This document shows, piece after piece, positions 53,706 through 63,082 of a stretch of DNA of 64,000 nucleotides. Source of the stretch: Tautonia plasticadhaerens (lineage in GTDB: Bacteria > Planctomycetota > Planctomycetia > Isosphaerales > Isosphaeraceae); NCBI RefSeq assembly GCF_007752535.1, contig NZ_CP036426.1, positions 4,278,001 to 4,342,000 of the forward strand. The letters run 5' to 3'. The notes beneath the pieces are model-generated. The model did not search any database. It saw nothing but the letters and a program-made list of their open reading frames with translations, and was not told the origin of the DNA. A program made the position numbers and the translations under genes. The number at the start of each line of letters is the position of its first letter. The first letter of the stretch is position 1.

Positions 53706-55059
53706 GGGCCATCCAGGATCAAGTTCCAGTTTTCTGGTAGGATGACATGGACTCCGACGAGACCACAGGGAAGGCGCGTCCATGCCCCAGCGTGACGTCC
53801 ATCCGTGCCAGTGCCCCTCCTGTACCGGCCCCGAGCCACATCCCGATCAGGAGATCCATCGCCGGATGAACCTCCTGATGAGCCGGCTCGACGAGCAGCA
53901 ACGCCGCTGGTACGCCGCCGTCGAATCCTCCAAGGTCGGCCACGGCGGCGGTCGCCTCCTGTCCCGGATCACCGGCCTGGACGTCGATACCATCCGCCGG
54001 GGCCGACGGGAACTGGCCGACTCGCTGCAGGGCCGGCCCGGCGATCGGGTCCGCTTGCCCGGTGGCGGACGGCCTGCCGTCGAAAAAAAAGCCCCGAGGT
54101 CGTCCCGGCCCTGACCGCCGTCGTCGAGCCGACGACCGGCGGCGACCCGATGGGTCCGACCGAGTTCGTCCGCCGCAGCCTCCCGGCCATCGGGGCCGAC
54201 CTGGAGCGGCTCGGGCACGACCTCAGCCCCACCACCATCGCCCGGCTGCTGCGGGATCAGGACTGCTCGTTGCGGGTCAACCGAAAGCGGTTCACCGGGC
54301 CGGATCACCCCGACCGGGACCGGCAGTCCCGCAACATCGACGAGCGGATCGCCATCTTCGAGGGCCTGGGGCAGCCGATCATCGGCGTCGATAGCAAGAA
54401 GAAGGAACTGGTCGGCAACTTCAAGAACGCCGGGGCCGCCTGGCTCCGAGAGCCCGAGGAGGTCAATGTCTATGACTTCCTCAGCGATGCCGAGTGCCGG
54501 GCGACCCCCTACGGCATCTGCGACGTGCTCTCGGGCCGGGGGCACGTCTGCGTCGGCACCTCGGCGGATACGCCGGCCTTCGCCGTCGAGGCGATCGGCT
54601 CGTGGTGGGCACGCCACGGCTCGGAGCGATACCGGGGGGCCGACGAGCTGCTGATCCTGGCCGACGGCGGCGGCAGCAACGGCCATCGCCCCCGGCTCTG
54701 GAAGGCCCGGCTGCAGGAGCGGATCGCCGACCGCTACGGGCTCCACGTGACGGTCTGCCACTACCCGACCGGGGCGTCGAAGTGGAACCCGGTGGAGCAT
54801 CGGCTCTTCGGGCCGGTGAGCATCAATTGGGCCGGGCAGCCGTTGCGAAGCCTGGAGGCGATGCTCGGCTGGGCCCGTGGGACGGAGGTCGGCGGGGCGG
54901 GAGTGACGGCGAGCCTGGACCGGGCGGAATATCCGACGAAGGTGAAGGTGCCCGCCGCCGTGATGGAGCGGCTGGACCGGGAGCGGCATGAGGTCTGCCC
55001 GGACTGGAACGACACCATCAGCCCACGGCAGCCGCAAGTGCTGCATTGATATGGGCCAA
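53706..55059 (+). mobile_element. ISAzo13-like insertion sequence (distinct type)
   Basis: About 1.35 kb. The left end reads GGGGCCATCC and the right-end complement TTGGCCCATAT, a weak inverted match. No clear target duplication (0-1 bp). Joining 53705 to 55060 keeps the drmMI frame. Ends are approximate by a few bases. It lies 150 bp from the IS630 element. Confidence 0.72.
53782..55049 (+). CDS. ISAzo13-like transposase, expressed by -1 frameshift
   Basis: The first frame starts at 53782 (MPQRDVHPCQCPSCTGPEPH) and ends at 54114. The N-terminal zinc-like CQCPSC and EQQRRWYAAVESSKVGHGGG lead to GLDVDTIRRGRRELA. At an A8 run (about 54083-54090) the sense moves to the -1 frame and continues SPEVVPALTAVVEPTTGGDP, RLLRDQDCSLRVNRKR, IIGVDSKKKELVGNFKN (Asp), LLILADGGGSNGHR (Asp) and SKWNPVEHRLFG (Glu), to 55049. 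The joined protein has about 422 residues. It differs from the 7 kb/48 kb transposases. Confidence 0.87.
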
Positions 55060-55802
55060 GAGGAACTCGGAACTTATTCTTGGATGGCTCCTAAGCAAGA
55101 TCGAGCGTGCACTTGCGGTGACGAGCCATAGTAAGCATCTTGCCTTTGCGTTCATCCCAACCGACATCATCGCCAGCGAGGCAACTGTAGTAATCACTGA
55201 TCCTAGGTATTCCACTTTCGCCATACTTCAATCTTCGTTACATGATGTATGGGTAAAGCGATATCAATCGAGTTTAGAGACACGGGGGCGGTATACCCCC
55301 TCGGATTGCCTGGATACTTTCCCCTTTCCAAAGCAACTGATTAATGCTCTTGATACCATAGGTGATCGCTATTATCGGCACAGGGCGAGCACACTTGATT
55401 TGAATCACGAAGGGCTTACGGATTTATACAACCGATTCCACGGTCCCAACGAATCCGCCGCCGACATCCAGACGCTCCGGGACCTCCACGTCGAGATGGA
55501 CCGGGCCGTCGCCGCCGCCTACGGCTGGTCCGACTTCGACCTCGGCCACGGCTTCCACGAGACCCGGCAGGGCACCCGCTTCACCCTCAGCGAGCCGGCC
55601 CGCCGGGAAGTCCTCGCCCGCCTCCTGACGCTCAACCACGAGTGCCACGCCGAGGAGGTCGCCCGGGGCCTCCACGACACGAAGAAGGGCGGCACTCGGG
55701 CGAAGGGGGCCGGGAAGGCCAAGGGGCGGGCGAAGCAGGCCGGGGCGGGGCCGACGCTGTTCGAGTAAACTCGGGAGGGCCTCCTTGAAGCGGAGATGAA
55801 CC

Positions 55803-56120
55803 ATGAGCCGAACCGGGACCGTGATCGCCGGGACGCTGAAACCCGATGGCACGCTCGAACTGGACGAGAAGCCGAATCTGGCGCCGGGCCGGGTCCAGGT
55901 GATCGTGCAACCCCTTTCGCCGTCGGCCCCAACCGGGCGGGGGCTGGTGGAAGTCATGGACGAAATCCGGGCCAACCAGCGGGCCAGGGGTTATCAGGGA
56001 CGAAGCCTGGCAGAGATGCAGGCGGAAGAGACGGCACGCCAGGAAGAGGATGCCGAGTATGAGCGGCGCTGGGACGCGTTGTGGGGCGGTCCCCCCTCGC
56101 CTCCGGCCGGGCAGGAATAG
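55803..56120 (+). CDS. Antitoxin-like protein of a VapBC-type pair
   Basis: This 105-residue protein starts MSRTGTVIAGTLKPDGTLEL, a short beta-strand start of the type seen in AbrB-like or DUF104/Phd-associated antitoxins, followed by VEVMDEIRANQRARGYQGRS and an acidic helix EMQAEETARQEEDAEYERRW. It ends seven bases before the PIN-domain gene, the usual antitoxin-toxin spacing. The N-terminal part would bind DNA and the helical end would mask the toxin. It lies 34 bases downstream of drmMI, within the DISARM locus. Confidence 0.7.
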   Translation: MSRTGTVIAGTLKPDGTLELDEKPNLAPGRVQVIVQPLSPSAPTGRGLVEVMDEIRANQRARGYQGRSLAEMQAEETARQEEDAEYERRWDALWGGPPSPPAGQE

Positions 56121-56126
56121 GCGACC

Positions 56127-56549
56127 GTGCTGACCTACCTCGACTCCTGCATCCTCATCTACTGGGTCGAAGGACCGGCCCCCTTCGACGCCCGGGCGCG
56201 GGCGCACCTCGCCACCCTCCAGGCGGCGGGGCATCGGTTCGCCATCAGCGATTTCACCCGGCTCGAATGCCTGGTCAAGCCGCTCGGCCTGGGGGACGGG
56301 GCACTCCTGCTCGACTACGAACGGATGTTCCTGGCCCCGGGCGTGACCGTCGTGCCGCTCAGCACCCCGGTCTTCGATCGTGCCGCCCACATTCGAGGCC
56401 ATCATGCTTATGCGTCGTCCGGTAAGCGCTATTCGGCCCAGGATGCCCTGCACCTGGCGGCGGCCGTGCAAGCCGGCTGCACATCGTTCCTGACCAACGA
56501 CAATCGGTTGGCGGGCTTCCCCGACCTCACCGTCGAGGTCCTCCCCTGA
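56127..56549 (+). CDS. vapC: PIN-domain toxin (VapC-like)
   Basis: The GTG at 56127 starts a 140-residue PIN-domain ribonuclease. The acidic metal ligands are present: Asp in MLTYLDSCILIYW, Glu in ISDFTRLECLVKP, Asp in YSAQDALHLAAAVQAG and Asp in SFLTNDNRLAGFPDL. VapC toxins cleave tRNA or rRNA when freed from the antitoxin. The gene follows its presumed antitoxin at seven bases. The position between drmMI and drmA is unusual; it could stabilise the locus. Confidence 0.88.
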   Translation: MLTYLDSCILIYWVEGPAPFDARARAHLATLQAAGHRFAISDFTRLECLVKPLGLGDGALLLDYERMFLAPGVTVVPLSTPVFDRAAHIRGHHAYASSGKRYSAQDALHLAAAVQAGCTSFLTNDNRLAGFPDLTVEVLP

Positions 56550-57516
56550 GCGTCGGGCCTCACCTCCAAGGCAGGCCCCGCGCATTTTCTCCGGTTCAGT
56601 TGCCATCCCGCCCTCCATGTCCGACGGTATCCTGGGGCATTGTCCCCTCCCCGCTCCTTGGCAATCCGACCCCGACCCATTCCCCTGCCGATCGCGCCGC
56701 GCCACTCGCCGACACCGGTGACGAAACGAACCCATTCGCCCCCCCCGCACCATCTCGACCAAACGAACCCACCTGCCGTAATGGCAGACCGGTTGTCGCG
56801 CGGGCCTGCTCGACCATGAGCGACCCGATGCCGGCGCCGAAAAAACGGAACGAACCCAATTCGCCCCCCAGGACCGAGGGGCGAGATTCCCGCAAGTCAA
56901 GAATTCGAAACGAGTTCCACGGGCAGAACGGCAACCGATTCATCAACGGTCACTGGCGCACCGCCAGGCGCCACCAGGGCGCACCTCGGCGAATCGAGCG
57001 TCCCTGCCGCTCGTCCCGACGCGATCGGTCATGCCCCTTTGGGGGGCCCGATCTCCGCCATCCGGAATCCGGAATCCGCTCCTGCGGCCCGCCTCGCCGG
57101 AGGGACCCGATCGCTTCGACCGAAAAACGGAACGAACCCAAATTGCCCCCGCCCCGGAGGGGCAATCCGCATCGGGAAACGTTTTGCCCGCAATGAGTTG
57201 TGGCATCTGGTCCCGCATCGTCCCATCAGCGGTCACTGGCGCACCGAACGGCGTCCACCGGGCGCACCGCAGCGCACCGGGAGGCCCCCGCCGCCCCACC
57301 GACTCCGGACACAGCCGCCCGGGACTCCGGACACAACGACCCGGACTCCGGACATAGGGCAGAGGTCCGGACGCAAGCGGGGGCGACTCCGGTCATTAAC
57401 GCCCGGAAGCGATTCCTGTATGCTGGCATGGTATCCGAGACCCGCCAGCGGAGGACCGGCACCCGGCTCGGCCTCCGACCAGTTGCCACCCTCCCCGCCG
57501 TGAGCGGGCCGAGCTT
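56550..57516. repeat. Intergenic repeat cluster upstream of drmA
   Basis: 967 bases without a credible gene. The motif AACGAACCCA (allowing a preceding A/G change) occurs at about 56727, 56764, 56844 and 57131, twice as ACGGAACGAACCCAA after a run of A. GGTCACTGGCGCACCG occurs at about 56948 and 57230. GACTCCGGACA occurs three times between 57300 and 57356. These look like degraded intergenic repeats, possibly a small nonautonomous element family of planctomycetes; not a CRISPR array. Confidence 0.55.
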
Positions 57517-60500
57517 GTGGGACGAGCCATGCCCCAGATGACGCTCAAGGAGACCGTCCCCTCGCCGCTCCAACTCCGTGAGATGCTGGAGGCGATGGCG
57601 GTCAAGGAACTCCGGGGACCCGCCGGCGGCGAGACCGAGGAGGTCTCCGAGCGCATCCGGGACCGCTACCTCGTCGGCATCCTCGCCCCCCGCCAGCGGG
57701 CCGAGGACCTGCCGCTGCCCCTGTTCGACCGGCCCGACACCCCGCCCTCCGAGGACGACGACACCCTCGAAGGCGACGTTCCCTCGGACGACAACTTGGG
57801 CATCGAGGGGGTCGGCCGGGGCAACCTGGGCGGCGACGACGGGCCCACCGAACTGTCGGCACCCCAGGGTAAGGCCATCTTCCCCTCCTCGCTCGGCCTC
57901 TCCTTCTGCGTCCCGCTCGACGTGCCCGCCCTGGAGGTCACGCCCCGCTGGGGCCACTACGACAAGGCCCCCAGCGAGTTCGAGACCAACCCCAAGACCG
58001 GCACCCCCAGGCGGGTCTGGAAGCGCCAGCCGTGCGGCGGCACTCCCCACCGCATCCCGCTGGTCGCCGGCCCGGTCGGGCCGATCATCGCCGACCAGGC
58101 ATTCCCGGACGCCAAGCTCAAGGGGCTGATCCGCCGCCGCCCCGACCACTGGAGCGTCACCCTGTTCCTGGTCAACGACGGCACCGAGCCGCCGCCCCCG
58201 AACCGGGAACGCACCTGGATGTTCCAGTGCGAGTTGGCCGTCCAGTCCCCCGACGGCGCCCCCGCCTTCTTCAAGCGGCAGGGCCACATCGACCTGCCCG
58301 GCACCGACGAGTCCTACAAGCGGGAGGCCGACCTGCTGGCGATGATCTACCGCCGGCACGTCGAGTTCGCCGTCGGCCACGGGGTCGCCGTCCATGCCGA
58401 GGTCGCCCCCGACGACCCCGGCCGGGCCGTGCGGCTCGTCACCAGGGCCATCCCGAGCTACGAGATACCCCGGACTACCCCGCCGACCGTCGAGGATGCC
58501 GACCGGAACCCCGCCTTCGCCCGGCTGGAGGGCCTGGTCCTCGACATGAAGGTCCTGCACGAGACCCCGCAGGCCCAGCTACGGGCCAGGCTGGGGCCGC
58601 TGGTCGAGGCGTATCGGGACTGGATCGCCCGGGAGAAGGCCCGCATCGACGACCCGGCCGAGGGCCTGGAGCGGTTCCGATCCACGGCCCAGGCCGCCAT
58701 CGAGCGCTGCGAGGCGACCCTGCGGCGGATCGAGGAGGGGCTCGACCTGCTGGCCACCGACGCCCAGGTCGCCGACGCCTTCCGGTTCATGAACCACGCC
58801 ATGTGGCTCCAGCGGACCCGCTCGCTGTTCTCCGAGGGCGTCCGGCGGGGCCGGGACATCGACTACAACGACGTGGACATCCCCGGGAACCGCTCCTGGT
58901 ATCCCTTCCAGTTGGCCTTCATCCTGCTCAACCTGCCCGGCCTGGCGAAGCTCGACCACCCCGACCGCAGCGAGCGCCCCGAGGCCCTGGCCGACCTGCT
59001 CTGGTTCCCCACCGGCGGCGGCAAGACCGAAGCCTACCTCGGCCTGACGGCCTTCACCCTGGGCATCCGCCGCCTCCAGGGCACCGTGGCGGGGCGCTCG
59101 GGCGAGGACGGGGTGGCCGTGCTCATGCGGTACACCCTGCGGCTCTTGACCCTCCAGCAGTTCCAGCGGGCCACGGCCCTGATCTGCGCCTGCGAGGCCA
59201 TCCGCCGCCAGGCCGAGGCGAAGGGCGACCACCGCTGGGGCCGCACCCCCTTCCGCATCGGCCTCTGGGTCGGGGCCGCCTCGACCCCCAACCGCACCGC
59301 CCACAGCGAGGAGGCGCTGAAGACCGCCACCGGCAGCAGCGACAAGAAGCGGCACGGCGCGATCGGCGGCGGCGGCTCCCCCCACCAACTGACCAACTGC
59401 CCGTGGTGCGGCTCGGTGATCGACTTCTCGCCCCGCTGCTACCACATCGAGACCGCCGCCAAGGGCCGGGGCCGCACCTTCGTCTACTGCGGCGACAAGT
59501 TCGGCCAGTGCGCCTTCAGCCGCCGCCAGTCGCCCGACGAGGGCATCCCGATCCTGGTCGTGGACGAGGAAATCTACCGCAACCTGCCCTGCCTGCTGAT
59601 CGCCACGGTGGACAAGTTCGCCCAGATGCCGTGGAAGGGCGAGGTCCAGATGCTTTTCGGCCAGGTGGACGGCCTCTGCGAGCGCCACGGATTCCGCTCG
59701 CCGGAGATCGACGACGCCGGCAGCCACCCCCGGACCAGGGACGGCAAGTTCGGCCCCGCCCGCACCGTCGCCGCCGGCCCCTTGCGGCCCCCGGACCTGA
59801 TCATCCAGGATGAGCTTCACCTGATCAGCGGGCCGCTGGGGACGCTGGTGGGCCTGTACGAGACGGCCATCGACCGGCTCTGTTCCTGGGAGGTCGATGG
59901 CCGGGCGGTGCGGCCCAAGCTGATCGCCTCGACGGCGACGATCCGGCAGGCGAAGGATCAGGTCCACGCCCTGTTCCTGCGGGACACCAGCGTCTTCCCG
60001 CCCAGCGGCCTGGACGTGGCCGACAACTTCTTCTCCTTGCAGCGGCCCTCCACCGAGGCCACGCCGGGCCGGAAGTACATCGGCATCTGTGCCCCGGGGC
60101 GGCGGCTGAAGCTGGCCCTGATCCGGGTCTACGTCACCCTGCTGGCCGCCTCGCAGGTCGTGTATGAGCGCCACGGGGACGCCGCCGACCCGTGGATGAC
60201 CCTGGTCGGCTACTTCAACAGCCTCCGGGAACTCGGCGGCATGCGGCGGCTGGTGGACGACGACGTGCGCAGCCGGCTCGGAAAGATGGCCGACCGGGGC
60301 CTGGCCAAGCGGATCGTCTACTCGCCCGACTCGGTGAAGGAACTGACCTCCCGGCTCGGCTCGGCGGCCATCCCCGAGACCCTGGACCGGCTGGAGACCC
60401 CCTTCGACCCGGCGATGGAGCGGCGCCGCTAGGAGGCGGGCAAGTCCGGCGTCCACGACCCCGACCTCAAGCCCCGGCCGCTCGACGTGCTGCTGGCCAC

Positions 60501-61206
60501 CAACATGATCTCCGTCGGCGTCGACGTGCCCAGGCTGGGCCTGATGGTGTGCGCCGGCCAGCCCAAGACGACCTCCGAGTACATCCAGGCCACCAGCCGG
60601 GTGGGGCGGAAGTTCCCCGGCCTGGTCGTGACCGTCTACAACTGGGCCCGGCCCCGGGACATGAGCCACTACGAGACCTTCGAGCACTACCACGCCACCT
60701 TCTACCAGCACGTCGAGGCCCTCTCGGTGACGCCCTTCTCCGAGGGGGCCATGTATCGGGGCCTGGCCGCCCTGCTGGTCTCGCTGGTCCGGCTGCGGGA
60801 CGGCACGTTCAACCCCAACGAGGCGGCGATGCGGATGGGCACCGAGGCGACCCATCCGCAGGTCCAGGAGGCGATCGGCTGGATCGTCGATCGGGCCAGG
60901 CGGGTCGGCAACGCCGAGGTGGCCACCAAGGTCGAGGCCGAACTGAGGCAGAAGCTCGACCACTGGCAGCGGCGTGCCCTGCGGCTCTCCGGCGGCAGCC
61001 GGCTGGGCTACGAGGCGAAGAAGGACAGCGAGACGATCGGCCTGCTGGCCCGGCCGGGGATCGAGACCTAGGACGAGTACACCTGCCTGAACTCGCTGCG
61101 GGAGGTGGATCCGACCTCGCTGCTGATCCTCGACGACCACAACCTGGACGACGAGGACGACTTCGTGCAGCCGGCCGCCCCGGCGGGCGAAGGGGGTGGC
61201 TCGTGA
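57517..61206 (+). pseudogene. drmA: DISARM helicase DrmA with two in-frame TAG codons
   Basis: The start is the GTG at 57517 or the ATG at 57529. One frame runs to the TGA at 61204-61206 (1,229 codons) apart from TAG at 60430-60432 and TAG at 61069-61071. DrmA marks: Walker A LLWFPTGGGKTEAYLGL (about residues 494-510); zinc-type Cys CPWCGSVIDF...CYH and CGDKFGQC; the helicase box DLIIQDELHLISGP (about 760); and lobe 2 DVLLATNMISVGVDVPRLGL, then TTSEYIQATSRVGRK. The first TAG cuts lobe 2 off. Both could be TGG to TAG changes (RRR*EAGKSG and IET*DEYTC). The stop overlaps the drmB start. Without suppression the protein is truncated. Confidence 0.88.
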
Positions 61207-63080
61207 GCACCGCCCGAGAGCGGCCCCGGGTCGGCGAGTTGCGGCCCAGCCAGATGCTCACGACCTTCGGCGTCGGCTCGATCATCGACCTGCCGCACAT
61301 CTCGGTCATGGTCATGGGCCTGGAGGACTGGCCGAACTCCGAGTACCGGGAGATCACCGAGGAGCGGCTGCTGGCCTCGGTCCGCAACGCCCTCGGGGCC
61401 CAGGTCGCCTCGCTGCGGTCCCCGCCCATCGTCCCGGACACGGACCGCACCAACCCCTTCGAGCAGCAGGCGTGCGTCGGGGTGCCGGTCGCCCCGTTCC
61501 CCCGGTGGATGGTCTGCCCCCGCTGCCGGCGTCTGGCCCCGCTCAGCAGCGGGCAGTTCGTGCTAAAGGCCGACCCCTACAGCCCCGACCGGGCGCGGTA
61601 CGTCCACGAGAACTGCCGGGTGCCCGGCAAGCTGCCCACCGCCGTCCCGGCCCGCTTCGTGGTCGCCTGCAAGAACGGGCACCTGGACGACTTCCCATGG
61701 GTCCAGTTCGTCCACGGCGGGCAGACGACCTGCCCCTACAAGCTGCAACTGCTGGAGATGGGCCCCTCGGGCGAGGCGGCCGACATCTACGTCCGCTGCG
61801 AGGCGTGCCAGACCTCCCGGCCGATGTCGGATGCCTTCAAGCTGCACGACAACGACCTGCCGGCCTGCTGGGGTCGGCGGCCCCACCTGCGCGACTTCGA
61901 CGACGACGGCTGCAAGGACGACCAGGGCCAGCCGATCCGGGTGCGGGCGCTGTTGCAGGGGGCCTCCAACGCCTGGTTCCCGATCATGCTCTCGGCCCTG
62001 TCGGTGCCGCAGGAATCGAACCTGCTGAAGCAACTCGTGACCGACCACTGGGCCGACCTCTACGACATCGAGGGCGAGGGGGACATCGCCAAGCTGCGGC
62101 GGCGGAACCTGCTGCGGGAGTTCGCCGAGTATTCGGACGTGGAACTCATGGCGGCGATCCGGCAGCGGCAGGCCGAGGGCGAGGCGTCGACCGGCGAGGA
62201 CGTGACCGACCTGAAGACCCCCGAGTGGGAGGTCTTCATCGACCCCGACCATGCCCAGCGGACCCGGGACTTCCGGCTGCGGGCGGTGCCGGCCCCCCGG
62301 CGGTTCGCCCGCTCCTTCGAGCAGGTCGTGCTGGTCGAGCGGGTGCGGGAGGTGCGGGCGCTGATCGGGTTCACCCGGATCGAGTCGCCGGGGGACTACG
62401 AGGACCCGGCCGAGTTCCCCGAGGCCCAGCGGATGCGGATCGCCCGGGGCAGGCCGTCGTGGGTGCCGGCCAACGAGGTCCGGGGCGAGGGCCTCTTCTT
62501 CCGCTTCGCCGAGTCCGAGATCGCCTCCTGGCTGGCCCGGGAGAAGCGGCTCAACCTGGAGTTCTTCGCCTCCCACAAGCAGTGGCGAGCCGACCGGGGC
62601 TTGCAGCCGCCCGAAGACTTCTATCCCGGATTGAGGTTCGTCCTGCTGCACTCGTTCGCCCACGCCCTGATCCGGCAGTTGTCGCTGGAGTGCGGCTACA
62701 CGGCGGCCTCGCTCCGGGAGCGGATTTACTCCCGTAATCCGGGCACGGACCGGCCCGAGATGGCCGGGGTGCTGATCTACACGGCGGCCCCGGACAGCGA
62801 AGGCACGCTCGGCGGTCTGGTGTCACTGGGGGAGCCGGCGGTCCTTGAGCGGCACCTGACCCAGGCGATGGACTCGATGCGGCTCTGCTCCAGCGACCCG
62901 CTGTGTGCCGAGCACCACCCGGGCAAGGAGGGGACCTCGCTGCACGGGGCCTCGTGCCACGCCTGCCTGTTCGCCCCGGAGACCTCGTGCGAGCGGGGGA
63001 ACAAGTATCTCGACCGGACCGTCCTGGTGCCGACGGTGGACCGGGAAGAGTATGCGTTCTTCCGTGACCTGGACGCCTGA
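61203..63080 (+). CDS. drmB: DISARM DUF1998 protein DrmB
   Basis: The GTG start at 61203 overlaps the drmA stop (GTGA). The 625-residue product begins with VGELRPSQMLTTFGVGSIID, a DrmB signature. A zinc ribbon MVCPRCRRLAPLSS and VRCEACQTSRPM follow, with ACKNGHLDDFPWVQFVH between. The C-terminal DUF1998 region shows FVLLHSFAHALIRQLSLECG, GVLIYTAAPDSEGTLGGLVSL, MRLCSSDPLCAEHHPGKEG and GASCHACLFAPETSCERGN. With DrmA it forms the core complex that detects DNA with 5' overhangs. The gene is intact, but its translation may be coupled to the broken drmA. Confidence 0.95.
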   Translation: MSTARERPRVGELRPSQMLTTFGVGSIIDLPHISVMVMGLEDWPNSEYREITEERLLASVRNALGAQVASLRSPPIVPDTDRTNPFEQQACVGVPVAPFPRWMVCPRCRRLAPLSSGQFVLKADPYSPDRARYVHENCRVPGKLPTAVPARFVVACKNGHLDDFPWVQFVHGGQTTCPYKLQLLEMGPSGEAADIYVRCEACQTSRPMSDAFKLHDNDLPACWGRRPHLRDFDDDGCKDDQGQPIRVRALLQGASNAWFPIMLSALSVPQESNLLKQLVTDHWADLYDIEGEGDIAKLRRRNLLREFAEYSDVELMAAIRQRQAEGEASTGEDVTDLKTPEWEVFIDPDHAQRTRDFRLRAVPAPRRFARSFEQVVLVERVREVRALIGFTRIESPGDYEDPAEFPEAQRMRIARGRPSWVPANEVRGEGLFFRFAESEIASWLAREKRLNLEFFASHKQWRADRGLQPPEDFYPGLRFVLLHSFAHALIRQLSLECGYTAASLRERIYSRNPGTDRPEMAGVLIYTAAPDSEGTLGGLVSLGEPAVLERHLTQAMDSMRLCSSDPLCAEHHPGKEGTSLHGASCHACLFAPETSCERGNKYLDRTVLVPTVDREEYAFFRDLDA

Positions 63081-63082
63081 CG

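Larger units (their letters stand above)
47730..55768 (+). pseudogene. drmMI: DISARM adenine methylase DrmMI, split by three insertion sequences
   Basis: Four segments make one frame: 47730-48106, 49408-52336, 53560-53705 and about 55060-55768, together 4,161 nt (1,386 codons plus stop). It begins MSIAKHHAEWLSLIEVSGPF, the usual DrmMI start. Segment 2 carries the methylase core: ICDMACGSGAFLVQVC (SAM motif I), YGVDRNPLAVEMAKLSLWL and FDAFVCNPPFMGG (motif IV, NPPF), typical of N6-adenine methylases. The target-recognition part (about 51680 to 55440) has low GC. The end, from NESAADIQTLRDLHVEMDRA to AGAGPTLFE, is GC-rich again. The insertions fall in TAC, after TAT and near SLR. No functional methylase can be made from this copy. 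Confidence 0.88.

Noticed and set aside
57300-57380. Short direct repeats that might suggest a CRISPR array
   Set aside because: The units are about 11 bases, irregularly spaced and unaccompanied by cas genes.
60430-61071. TAG recoding to pyrrolysine
   Set aside because: Both sites are consistent with Trp codons changed by one base, and no pyl genes are present in the window.
58579-61140. An 853-codon open frame antisense to drmA
   Set aside because: Same reason: a Gly/Ala/Val/Arg-rich shadow of a real helicase gene.
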